Shown in pieces: positions 1 through 6,161 of a stretch of DNA of 13,879 nt. The notes under the pieces were generated by a model. The model made no database searches and was not told the origin of the DNA. It was given only the letters and a program-made list of their open reading frames with translations. Every line of letters begins with the position of its first letter. Position 1 is the first letter of the stretch. Origin of the DNA: CAWUIH01 sp963922495 (GTDB taxonomy: Bacteria; Pseudomonadota; Gammaproteobacteria; Coxiellales; Coxiellaceae); assembly GCA_963922495.1 (NCBI GenBank), contig CAWUIH010000041.1:1-13879 (forward strand), read 5' to 3'. The translations under genes were made by a program, and so were the position numbers.

Positions 1-3
1 CAT

Positions 4-54
4 GATAAAAATAATTTTATCCCATGTAAGGGGGAGATTCTCGAGGGCTTACAT
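4..54. repeat. Two adjacent inverted repeats at the left edge
   Basis: Bases 4-10 (GATAAAA) are complementary to 15-21 (TTTTATC) around a 4-base loop. Immediately after, 24-30 (ATGTAAG) pairs with 48-54 (CTTACAT), and the interior holds a small GAG/CTC hairpin (34-36/40-42). Together they lie just before the point where recognisable transporter coding sequence begins (about 83). They could mark a decayed junction or the end of a small mobile or palindromic repeat, but no element family is recognised and no second copy occurs in the window. The arms are short and AT-rich, so chance is a real possibility. Confidence 0.3.
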
Positions 55-58
55 TTAA

Positions 59-709
59 TCGCGCTCAACTGCTTTTTCTAGGTTAAATTTAGATATTTTC
101 AAACAGAGAAATTTCACTTTTAGTGGAATTGCTAATATTGGGTTAGCGTGCTTTTATGTAAACGCCTTTTTTCTTATGCCCATTTATTTACATATCGTGA
201 GAAAGCTCAGTTCTTTTATGATTGGTATTATGCTGTTACCAACCACAATCGCATTAGTTCTGATATCTCCATTCGTTGGTAAGCTACTTGCTAAATTTTC
301 GGTTTGGAAGGTACTGGCATCTGGGTTTCTACTTTTATCCGTTAGCGGCTGTCTTCAAATACTGTTTACCGCTCAAACCCCTATTTCAATCGTTACTGTT
401 GCTTACGTCCTTTTTGGATTAGGTTGGGGCTTAATACTCAGCCTCTCCTTTTCAAGTGCATTGATGAGGCTCCCCAAGAAATATGGTGGTGTTGCAACAG
501 GCACACTCGGCACGCTTCATAATGCAGGAGGTAGTATAAGTTTAGCAATAGGAGCTTATCTATTCTCTCATAGCTCTAGTAAACTCGATGCAAAAATATT
601 TATTACACACCAAAAAGGACCCTTCCTTTTTATTACAGCAGTAACGTTCATTGTCTTTTGTATGCTAACCACACAGCTCCTCAGAGAAAGAAACACTAGT
701 AATACTTGA
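59..709 (+). pseudogene. C-terminal remnant of a DHA2-type MFS multidrug transporter
   Basis: The frame is open from 59 (after a TAA at 56-58) to the TGA at 707-709. The first ATG is at 176, but the transporter-like sequence begins earlier: about 83-175 encodes LNLDIFKQRNFTF and then a hydrophobic segment, matching the DLRLF-xNRNF stretch that precedes TM9 in 14-TM drug:H+ antiporters (DHA2/EmrB family). About 208 residues remain, with six hydrophobic segments, including MIGIMLLP, a GFLLLS segment, FGLGWGLILSLSF and a GTLHNAGGSISLAIGAYLF segment. This is roughly the TM9-14 half of a protein usually near 450-530 residues; the N-terminal half with the antiporter motifs is missing from view. No ribosome-binding site is obvious before 176. 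Only 58 bases lie upstream, so the missing half could sit outside the window in another frame. The gene converges on pepN. Loss of function is inferred from truncation; a short expressed membrane protein is the less likely alternative. Confidence 0.75.
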
Positions 710-762
710 ATGTCAGAAATAGAAATTCGAACCTAAATAAAAATTAATTAATCCATCGTTCT

Positions 763-3399
763 TCACACCAAACTTTTCGTCACAATCTCGTAAACATCAT
801 TTGATAATTTTGGTGCTTCTAAAATCCTTTGCAATGCTGCTTTTATCATCTGTTGTCGTTTTTTATCCATCATTTTCCAGCGTGTCAATGGTTGGATAAC
901 TCGGGCAGCAACCTGAGGATTATGCGGATCCAGGTCTAACACTTGATCTGCAAGTAACTCATAACCTGCACCATCGTGAGCATGGAAACAAACGGGATTA
1001 GCGCCAAAGCTTACAATCAGAGAGTACACATTGTTTGGATTCTTGGAGTCATAAGCAGGATGCTGTAGTAAATGTTTGACCACAGCTATGGTTTTTGAAT
1101 CCATTGCTTGCGCTTGCAACATCAACCATTTATTCACCAATAATGGTTGCTGTTTCCATTTTTGGAAAAACATTTCCAATGCTTCTATTCGATACGGAGA
1201 ATCGACTTGATTTAATGCATTAAGCGCTCCCATCACATCGGTCATATTGGTACTTTTAGTAAATTGTGCAAACGCCAACTCCAAAAATTTTGGCTCTTCA
1301 GTAGCAACCAAGTAAGCAAGTGCTAGATTTTTTATAGCACGTTTTCCAATATCGGCGGCATTGTATTCGTAATTTGATAATTTATGTTGATCGTAGCAAT
1401 TTTTTAATTCTGCAACCAACTGCTCTGAGAGTTGTTTTTTAACGCTATGATATGCTTGATGTAAAGATTCTATATCAACAGGCTGCATAAATTGCATTAA
1501 GTAACTAAGGTTCGGTAAGGTAAGCAACGTCGCCATGTACCAATAATCATTCATACCACTCAGTATCACTTTACGAAAAATATCGACTAAGCGCGTATCT
1601 AAATTAATACGCTGATTATTCTTGATCGCCTCAACCGCTCCGAAAATGACACGCCGATAAAATTCCTGTCCGGCTTCCCAACGTGCGAATGAATCTGAGT
1701 CACATTGTATTAACCATAACAACTCTTCGTCAGTATAATCGTAATTTACTCTAACTGGCGCTGAAAATTTTCGCAGTAATGACAACACCGGCTTTTCGCT
1801 GACGTTGATAAATTCAAAAGTTTGTTCCGCTTTTTTGATTTGTAATATTCGTGTTCCTTCAATAGCGGTCTTTTCACTTTGCAATTGAGTTGGCATGTCA
1901 CAACATTCTGACCCCACAAACCCAATAGATAGTGGCAAAAATAAAGGTAACTTTTCATCTTGCCCTGGAGTTACTGGTGTCATCTGTTTTACCGTTAATA
2001 AAAATGTTTTTGCTGATTCATTGTAATCAGAGCGGATATCTAACACTGGTGTTCCTGCTTGATCGTACCAGCGCAAGAATTGTGTTAAATCCAAACCTGA
2101 AGAATCTTGCATTGCTTGGATGAAATCTTCAGTCGTTACGGCCTCACCATCGTAACGCGAAAAATACAAGTCCATCGCTTTTTTAAAAGCCTCTTTACCT
2201 ATCAAGGTTTGCACCATTCTGATAACTTCAGCTCCTTTACGGTAAACGGTATTGGTGTAAAAATTGTTGACTTCGATATATGAACGTGGACGAATTGGGT
2301 GTGCCATTGGTCCAGCATCTTCAACGAATTGTACACTCCTTAAAAAGTTTACAGTGTTGATCCGCATCACTGCTTCTGAAGTCATATCTTGAATAAAACA
2401 TTGATCACGGAAAACCGTCAGACCTTCTTTCAAGGTGATTTGGAACCAATCACGGCAAGTGACTCGGTTGCCTGACCAGTTGTGAAAATATTCATGCCCA
2501 ATCACATTTTCTATACCAATATAATCGTTATCTGTCGCGGTCTGTGAATTTGCTAAAATGTATTTGGTGTTAAAAATATTGAGGCCTTTATTTTCCATCG
2601 CACCCATATTGAAGTCACTCACCGCAACAATCATGTAGATGTCTAAGTCATACTCACGATTAAATGCTTCCTCATCCCATTTCATCGAGCGTTGCAATGC
2701 CTTCAGGGCAAAATCACCCTGATCGTTAAAACCTTTTTCTAAATACAAACGTAAATCAACTTTGCGACCAGAACAGGTAGTAAATGTATCCTGCAGTAAA
2801 TCAAAATCACCCGCAACTAAAGCAAATAAGTAACTGGGTTTTTTAGAAGGATCCTCCCACTTAACCCAATGACGATTGTTATCCAATTCTTTAGTTTCTA
2901 TTAAATTACCGTTAGACAATAACATCGGATACCGTGTTTTATCTGCAGCAATCGAAGTGGTATAACGCGTCATCACATCGGGGCGATCTAAAAAGTAGGT
3001 AATACGACGAAAACCTTGAGATTCACATTGAGTACAGTAATTGGTTCGTGATTTGTAAAGGCCGCTTAGTTGCGTGTTTTCTTCAGGCTTAATAGTTACC
3101 TCTGATTCCAGTGTAAATTTTTCTGGAACATGGTGTATCGTCAAATGATGATCGGAAACCGTATAGTCCTCGCAAGAAAGTAGTTTGCCATCCAGTACGA
3201 GGCGCTGGAGCACCATACTCTCACCATTCAACACTAGAGGACCGTCTTCAGAAAAGCCAGGGTTGCGTTCAAATTCGATGATAGCCGTCACACGAGTTTG
3301 TCGCTCATTTAAGTCGAAATGGAGGTGGACCTGATGAATTAGAAATTCTGGAGATTGGTAGTCAGAAAGTTGTATCGCTTGGGGTATTACTTTGCTCAT
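763..3399 (-). CDS. pepN: Aminopeptidase N (alanyl aminopeptidase, M1 family)
   Basis: A cytosolic zinc metallopeptidase that removes N-terminal residues from peptides in the late steps of protein turnover. The 878-residue product is close to the roughly 870-residue E. coli PepN. Visible are the M1 substrate-binding motif GAMEN (266-270) and the zinc motif HEXXH-X18-E: H302, E303, H306 and E325, within HEYFHNWSGNR and LKEGLTVF. The N-terminal beta domain (about 1-195), catalytic domain (about 196-445) and all-helical C-terminal domain follow the usual order with no break. The ATG at 3399 is preceded by an AGAGG about seven bases upstream. The gene is transcribed away from fis, so the two share a 404-base divergent control region that contains a palindrome about 50-65 bases before this start. 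No terminator with a GC-rich stem is seen downstream (710-762). Assignment is secure from the motifs and full-length colinearity. Confidence 0.97.
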   Translation of the reverse strand: MSKVIPQAIQLSDYQSPEFLIHQVHLHFDLNERQTRVTAIIEFERNPGFSEDGPLVLNGESMVLQRLVLDGKLLSCEDYTVSDHHLTIHHVPEKFTLESEVTIKPEENTQLSGLYKSRTNYCTQCESQGFRRITYFLDRPDVMTRYTTSIAADKTRYPMLLSNGNLIETKELDNNRHWVKWEDPSKKPSYLFALVAGDFDLLQDTFTTCSGRKVDLRLYLEKGFNDQGDFALKALQRSMKWDEEAFNREYDLDIYMIVAVSDFNMGAMENKGLNIFNTKYILANSQTATDNDYIGIENVIGHEYFHNWSGNRVTCRDWFQITLKEGLTVFRDQCFIQDMTSEAVMRINTVNFLRSVQFVEDAGPMAHPIRPRSYIEVNNFYTNTVYRKGAEVIRMVQTLIGKEAFKKAMDLYFSRYDGEAVTTEDFIQAMQDSSGLDLTQFLRWYDQAGTPVLDIRSDYNESAKTFLLTVKQMTPVTPGQDEKLPLFLPLSIGFVGSECCDMPTQLQSEKTAIEGTRILQIKKAEQTFEFINVSEKPVLSLLRKFSAPVRVNYDYTDEELLWLIQCDSDSFARWEAGQEFYRRVIFGAVEAIKNNQRINLDTRLVDIFRKVILSGMNDYWYMATLLTLPNLSYLMQFMQPVDIESLHQAYHSVKKQLSEQLVAELKNCYDQHKLSNYEYNAADIGKRAIKNLALAYLVATEEPKFLELAFAQFTKSTNMTDVMGALNALNQVDSPYRIEALEMFFQKWKQQPLLVNKWLMLQAQAMDSKTIAVVKHLLQHPAYDSKNPNNVYSLIVSFGANPVCFHAHDGAGYELLADQVLDLDPHNPQVAARVIQPLTRWKMMDKKRQQMIKAALQRILEAPKLSNDVYEIVTKSLV

Positions 3400-3429
3400 A
3401 AGGTGCCTCTGATATTATTGAGACAATCT

Positions 3430-3457
3430 AGTTTAACCCCTTTTCATATCTATGCAA
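3430..3457 (-). promoter_or_regulatory. Candidate weak pepN promoter
   Basis: On the minus strand TTGCAT (3457-3452) and TAAACT (3435-3430) are spaced by 16 bases, about 30 bases before the pepN ATG. The -35 matches the sigma70 consensus at only three of six positions and the -10 at four of six. It is the best candidate I can find. Its -35 falls inside the palindrome at 3450-3465, so a protein bound there would compete with RNA polymerase if this promoter is real. Confidence 0.3.
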
Positions 3458-3465
3458 CTGCATAG
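3450..3465. promoter_or_regulatory. Perfect palindrome CTATGCA-AC-TGCATAG, possible operator
   Basis: Seven-base arms (3450-3456 and 3459-3465) with a two-base centre form a dyad typical in size for a homodimeric repressor. A further TGCATA copy follows at 3468-3473, so three TGCAT-type half sites lie within 24 bases. The dyad overlaps the best candidate -35 of pepN and is about 140 bases upstream of the fis promoter, so pepN is the more likely target. The cognate regulator is unknown. Confidence 0.4.
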
Positions 3466-3518
3466 GATGCATACTGAAAAATTAAAATAAAATTAATATC
3501 TTGCTAAAAATATCATTA

Positions 3519-3557
3519 TTTCTACAGATCATTCAGTTACGCAGCCACCTGTAGAAA
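3519..3557. repeat. 9-bp inverted repeat in the pepN-fis gap
   Basis: TTTCTACAG (3519-3527) is exactly complementary to CTGTAGAAA (3549-3557), around a 21-base interior. It lies upstream of the fis promoter and is not followed by a T-run on the plus strand, so it is not an obvious terminator for plus-strand transcription. On the minus strand a T-rich stretch follows only after an AT-rich gap. It may be a protein-binding dyad or a small RNA hairpin; the function is unknown. Confidence 0.4.
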
Positions 3558-3590
3558 AAATTATAAACCCAATAACTTTTTTGTCATCGA

Positions 3591-3605
3591 GAACAAAAAT
3601 TTTCC
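3591..3605. promoter_or_regulatory. Putative Fis-binding site at the fis promoter
   Basis: GAACAAAAATTTTCC fits the degenerate 15-bp Fis core GNNNAWWWWWTNNNC at every fixed position, with an A/T-only centre. It ends at the base before the -35 hexamer. In E. coli, Fis represses its own promoter from sites overlapping and flanking the promoter, so this position suggests autoregulation. The consensus is loose and AT-rich DNA yields chance matches, so this remains a prediction. Confidence 0.45.
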
Positions 3606-3633
3606 TTGAGATGAGTTGTTTCAGTGTTATAAT
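3606..3633 (+). promoter_or_regulatory. Sigma70 promoter of fis-purH
   Basis: The -35 TTGAGA (3606-3611) and a perfect -10 TATAAT (3628-3633) are separated by 16 bases. Transcription should begin near 3640, about 160 bases before the fis start codon, leaving a long untranslated leader. No second promoter of similar quality lies between here and fis, so it probably drives both fis and purH. Confidence 0.75.
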
Positions 3634-3639
3634 TAGATG

Positions 3640-3803
3640 CTTCGTGGCGTAGGGTCTACTACAAACTCTTAGTCTGTAACACCAAATGACTTTAATTATT
3701 CTTTTGGTAAGACATGGAAACGGGCTATCAGGATGTCTTAGGGCCTAGAAAGGAAAGCAATTTCCGAGCCGGTGTTAACTACTAAACTACCAGGAGCAAG
3801 ACG
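3640..3803 (+). ncRNA. Structured 5' leader of the fis-purH mRNA (unrecognised family)
   Basis: Hand folding gives a closing helix P1, TAACACC (3677-3683) with GGTGTTA (3771-3777), extended across a 3x3 internal loop by TTAGT/ACTAA (3669-3673/3781-3785). It encloses P2, TAAGACAT/ATGTCTTA (3708-3715/3733-3740, eight perfect pairs, 17-base loop), and P3, GGC/GCC (3742-3744/3768-3770) topped by GGAAA/TTTCC (3752-3756/3761-3765) with a GCAA GNRA tetraloop. P3 abuts P1 with no linker and is one base from P2, a compact three-way junction. A rival hairpin ACCAAA/TTTGGT (3681-3686/3703-3708) uses the same bases as P1, so two states are possible. The fis Shine-Dalgarno AGGAG (3792-3796) lies seven bases past P1. 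The ZTP-riboswitch core (GGGUCGUGACUGGCG with CCGCCUGGGC) is absent, and no other family was recognised. There is no intrinsic terminator, so translational control is likelier than attenuation. The helices are seen; the function is inferred. Confidence 0.5.
3686..3748 (+). CDS. Possible 20-codon upstream ORF in the fis leader
   Basis: An ATG at 3686 opens a 20-codon frame closed by TAG at 3746-3748, wholly inside the transcribed leader. The peptide starts MTLIILLVRHGNG, hydrophobic and then an RHG resembling the N-terminus of histidine phosphatases (LxLVRHGE), but far too short to be one. No Shine-Dalgarno is seen before the ATG, and the frame covers helix P2. It may be a leader peptide whose translation would disrupt P2 and the rival hairpin, or simply a chance frame. 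It has no run of codons for a single amino acid of the classical attenuation type. Confidence 0.2.
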   Translation: MTLIILLVRHGNGLSGCLRA

Positions 3804-4112
3804 TTGGAAGGAATCGCAATAATAGAACCCGACTCGTTCGTACAAAAAACCGAAACTCATGCAGTGTCTGTTACAGGTCAATCATTTGCCTCTAGCGTGC
3901 GAGAGTCTCTGCAAAACTACTTTACTAAGTTGGAAGGCCAGGATCCGGCTAACCTTTACAGTATGGTATTAGCAGAAATGGAAGTACCACTACTTAAAGT
4001 AGTGATGCGTTACACTAATAATAACCAAAGCAAAGCCGCTAAAATTCTAGGAATTAGTCGCGGTACATTGCGTAAGAAACTTGCTATTTACCAGATTGAT
4101 GAAGTGCGCTGA
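3804..4112 (+). CDS. fis: Nucleoid-associated DNA-binding protein Fis
   Basis: A small homodimeric DNA-bending protein that shapes the nucleoid and controls stable RNA, replication and recombination promoters in gammaproteobacteria. The 102-residue product matches E. coli Fis (98 residues) over the dimerisation helices (about 27-68: SSVRESLQNYFTKLEGQD, then LYSMVLAEMEVPLL) and the C-terminal helix-turn-helix (about 70-96: NNNQSKAAKILGISRGTLRKKL). The start is TTG at 3804, seven bases after AGGAG (3792-3796); no in-frame ATG lies earlier. In enterobacteria fis sits behind dusB. Here it is first in a transcript with purH, with its own promoter and a long structured leader. The weak TTG start suggests translation tuned to the leader. 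The 3' end overlaps purH. A Fis-consensus site at 3591-3605 suggests autoregulation. The identity is secure. Confidence 0.96.
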   Translation: MEGIAIIEPDSFVQKTETHAVSVTGQSFASSVRESLQNYFTKLEGQDPANLYSMVLAEMEVPLLKVVMRYTNNNQSKAAKILGISRGTLRKKLAIYQIDEVR

Positions 4113-5673
4113 TAACATCAAAAGCCCCATTCAAAGAGCTTTAATTAGTGTTGCCGACAAAACTGGTATTGTTGAGTTTGCGTCCCGCTTGGTACAGCGT
4201 GGAGTTGAAATACTTGCCTCAGGTGGGACATCTCAAACATTAAAAAGTCACTCTATTCCTGTTACTGATGTTGCAGATTACACCGGATTTCCCGAAATTA
4301 TGGATGGTCGTGTAAAAACATTGCATCCTAAAATCCACGCTGGTATTTTGGCACGACGCGGTGTGGACGAATTTGTGCTGACACAAAATGGCATCAAGAC
4401 AATCGATTTATTAGTAGTTAATCTCTACCCCTTTGCTAAAACCATTAACACACCAAACTGCACACTCTCGCAAGCCATTGAAAATATAGACGTGGGCGGG
4501 CCTAGTATGCTGCGTGCCGGCGCTAAAAACTTTCATTTTGTCACCGTTGCGGTAGACCCTCACGATTATCCATTTATTTTACAAGAAATGGACACAATGA
4601 ATGATGCAACATCCTTAAACACACGCCGCCGATATGCTCAAAAAGTTTTTAATCATCTGAGTCAATATGATCATTTAATCGCCGGTTATTTAGCTCATCA
4701 ACAGCATCACGAATTCCCTGAACAATTACCCATCAGTTTTACAAAAAAATTAAGCTTGCGTTATGGTGAGAATCCACACCAACATGCAGCACTTTACAGC
4801 AATAACCCTCAAGAAGAAAAGAGTCTAACCAATGCCCGTTTGTTACAAGGAAAACCTCTCTCATTCAATAACTTATTAGATGCAGACTGCGCCTATCGTT
4901 GTGTCAATACTTTTTCTGAAAATACACCAGCTTGCGTAATTATTAAGCATGCCACTCCCTGTGGTGCTGGAACTGGGATAGATCAACTACAAGCTTACGA
5001 AAACGCCTTTGCCACCGACCCCGTCTCTGCATTTGGCGGCATCATTGCATTTAATACCTCACTGAAAGAAACCACCGTAAAAAAAATTCTTGAAAATCAA
5101 TTTGCTGAGGTAATTATTGTTCCTGAAGTATCCAGTCGCGCCTTACAGTTACTAAGCAGTAAACCCAATTTACGTGTCCTTAAAGCACACTCACCTCAAA
5201 CATCAACGGATCGTAGTTTCCATACTATTAGTGGTGGCTTGTTGATACAACAATTTGACTCACTGTCCCTAGACACAACTAATTGGAAAGTGGTTACCAA
5301 AAGACAACCCACCGATCAGCAACGAAAAGATTTAGAATTCGCTTGGAAAGTATGCGCCTTCGTGAAATCCAATGCCATCGTTTATGCTAAACATGGGTCT
5401 ACACTTGGAATCGGCGGAGGACAGACCAGCCGAGTATTTGCAGCTAAAATTGCCGCCCTGAAGGCTGAAGAAGCTAATCTGTCTCTGATGAATTCGGTAA
5501 TGGCTTCTGATGGATTTTTTCCATTTGCTGATGGGGTCGAAGTTGCTGTGCAAGCTGGTATTTCTGCCATCATTCAGCCGGGTGGTTCTAAACGCGACCA
5601 AGAAGTGATTGATGCTGCAAATAAAGCAGATATTACGATGATGATGACTGGTGAACGTCACTTTCGACACTAA
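4099..5673 (+). CDS. purH: Bifunctional AICAR transformylase / IMP cyclohydrolase
   Basis: Catalyses the last two steps of de novo IMP synthesis: formyl transfer from 10-formyl-THF to AICAR, then ring closure of FAICAR. With the ATG at 4099 the product has 524 residues (E. coli 529). The cyclohydrolase domain (about 11-150) carries RVKTLHPKIHAGIL (71-84) and NIDVGGPSMLRAGAKN. The transformylase domain (about 200-524) carries RYGENPHQ (221-228), the catalytic Lys-His pair K283-H284 in IIKHATPCG, DPVSAFGG, and the conserved C-terminal RHFRH. The frame is open upstream to a TTG at 4081, but 4099 aligns best with family N-termini and is the first ATG. It overlaps the end of fis by 14 bases, so translational coupling is likely; the Shine-Dalgarno is poor. 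Purine synthesis is thus transcribed together with Fis. Complete and unbroken. Confidence 0.96.
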   Translation: MKCADNIKSPIQRALISVADKTGIVEFASRLVQRGVEILASGGTSQTLKSHSIPVTDVADYTGFPEIMDGRVKTLHPKIHAGILARRGVDEFVLTQNGIKTIDLLVVNLYPFAKTINTPNCTLSQAIENIDVGGPSMLRAGAKNFHFVTVAVDPHDYPFILQEMDTMNDATSLNTRRRYAQKVFNHLSQYDHLIAGYLAHQQHHEFPEQLPISFTKKLSLRYGENPHQHAALYSNNPQEEKSLTNARLLQGKPLSFNNLLDADCAYRCVNTFSENTPACVIIKHATPCGAGTGIDQLQAYENAFATDPVSAFGGIIAFNTSLKETTVKKILENQFAEVIIVPEVSSRALQLLSSKPNLRVLKAHSPQTSTDRSFHTISGGLLIQQFDSLSLDTTNWKVVTKRQPTDQQRKDLEFAWKVCAFVKSNAIVYAKHGSTLGIGGGQTSRVFAAKIAALKAEEANLSLMNSVMASDGFFPFADGVEVAVQAGISAIIQPGGSKRDQEVIDAANKADITMMMTGERHFRH

Positions 5674-5699
5674 AAATCACATCACTTTCTCTTAATACT

Positions 5700-5741
5700 T
5701 ACAATTGCTTATGGCTGCTACTTTTGAGAAATGCAATTGTA
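5700..5741. repeat. 9-bp inverted repeat downstream of purH
   Basis: TACAATTGC (5700-5708) is exactly complementary to GCAATTGTA (5733-5741), around 24 bases. It begins 26 bases after the purH stop. No T-run follows on the plus strand, so it is not a textbook intrinsic terminator, though it could protect the 3' end of the fis-purH mRNA. It sits between convergent transcription units. Confidence 0.45.
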
Positions 5742-5746
5742 TCTAG

Positions 5747-5764
5747 AAAAAGCAGTTGAACTGC
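5747..5764 (-). terminator. Intrinsic terminator of the thrS-ihfA-merR operon
   Basis: Read on the minus strand, GCAGT-TCA-ACTGC is followed directly by TTTTT (plus 5751-5747). The hairpin starts 10 bases after the merR-type gene's TAG stop. The stem is only five or six pairs, so termination may be incomplete, but position and U-tract fit the end of the long operon. Confidence 0.6.
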
Positions 5765-5774
5765 GATTATTAGA

Positions 5775-6161
5775 CTAATCACTTTCAAGTACCGCAAGTA
5801 ATTTCTCTAATTCAGTGACCGCGTGATGCATGGATTGGTAAATCTGATGTTCAGATTTTGTTGCTTTGGAAGCTTCCATTAACTTTTGGCGAGCTCCTTC
5901 TATAGTATAACCTTCTTCATACAGAAGCTGGCGGATTTTACGCACCATCAATACATCTTTAAGCTGATAATAACGCCGATTTCCACGACGTTTAGTAGGT
6001 GAAAGGTTGTTAAACTCTTGTTCCCAATAGCGCAGTACGTGAGGCCTTAGCTGACAGAGCTTAGCGACCTCACCTATTGTAAAATATAGTTTGTCTGGAA
6101 TTGGCGGTAACGAATCGCAATGGTTACGATTCGTCGTCCTGATGTTCTTCTGGCTTGACAT
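5775..6161 (-). CDS. MerR-family transcriptional regulator (ihfA-linked type)
   Basis: A 128-residue protein with an N-terminal winged helix-turn-helix of MerR type: LYFTIGEVAKLCQL (about 25-38), then VLRYWEQEF (42-50) and the wing motif KRRGNRRYY (57-65). The rest (about 70-128) is helical and ends in a short leucine-rich segment suitable for dimerisation. There is no long effector-binding domain and no cysteine cluster for metal sensing. Small MerR proteins of this kind are commonly found right after ihfA in gammaproteobacteria, and their targets are generally unknown. The ATG at 6161 is preceded by GGAG five bases away and lies 38 bases inside the end of ihfA, implying translational coupling. 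It is the last gene of the operon, with a terminator just beyond the stop. Family assignment is firm; the regulon is unknown. Confidence 0.9.
   Translation of the reverse strand: MSSQKNIRTTNRNHCDSLPPIPDKLYFTIGEVAKLCQLRPHVLRYWEQEFNNLSPTKRRGNRRYYQLKDVLMVRKIRQLLYEEGYTIEGARQKLMEASKATKSEHQIYQSMHHAVTELEKLLAVLESD

Larger units (their letters stand above)
3400..3803. other. Divergent pepN-fis intergenic region
   Basis: This 404-base stretch has no full gene. From left to right it holds a possible weak minus-strand promoter for pepN (3430-3457), a palindrome (3450-3465), an AT-rich segment, a 9-bp inverted repeat (3519-3557), a Fis-consensus site (3591-3605), a sigma70 promoter (3606-3633) and the fis-purH transcript leader (about 3640-3803). 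No tRNA or known small RNA was recognised on either strand. Confidence 0.8.

Noticed and set aside
740..762. ATTAATTAAT followed by T-run on the minus strand as a pepN terminator
   Set aside because: The palindrome contains no G or C, so the hairpin would be too unstable to terminate transcription.
3742..3770. Kink-turn in P3 (GGC...GA.../...GAGCC resembling Kt-7)
   Set aside because: The 3' strand fits (CC-GA-GCC) but the 5' strand has two extra bases between the GA and the stem, so the tandem G-A geometry is not formed as in a standard kink-turn.
3640..3803. ZTP (pfl) riboswitch before purH, suggested by context and by a GGGTC and a CCAGGAGC in the leader
   Set aside because: The conserved GGGUCGUGACUGGCG and CCGCCUGGGC segments are missing. 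CAGGAGC is the fis Shine-Dalgarno, and the helices found do not match that fold.
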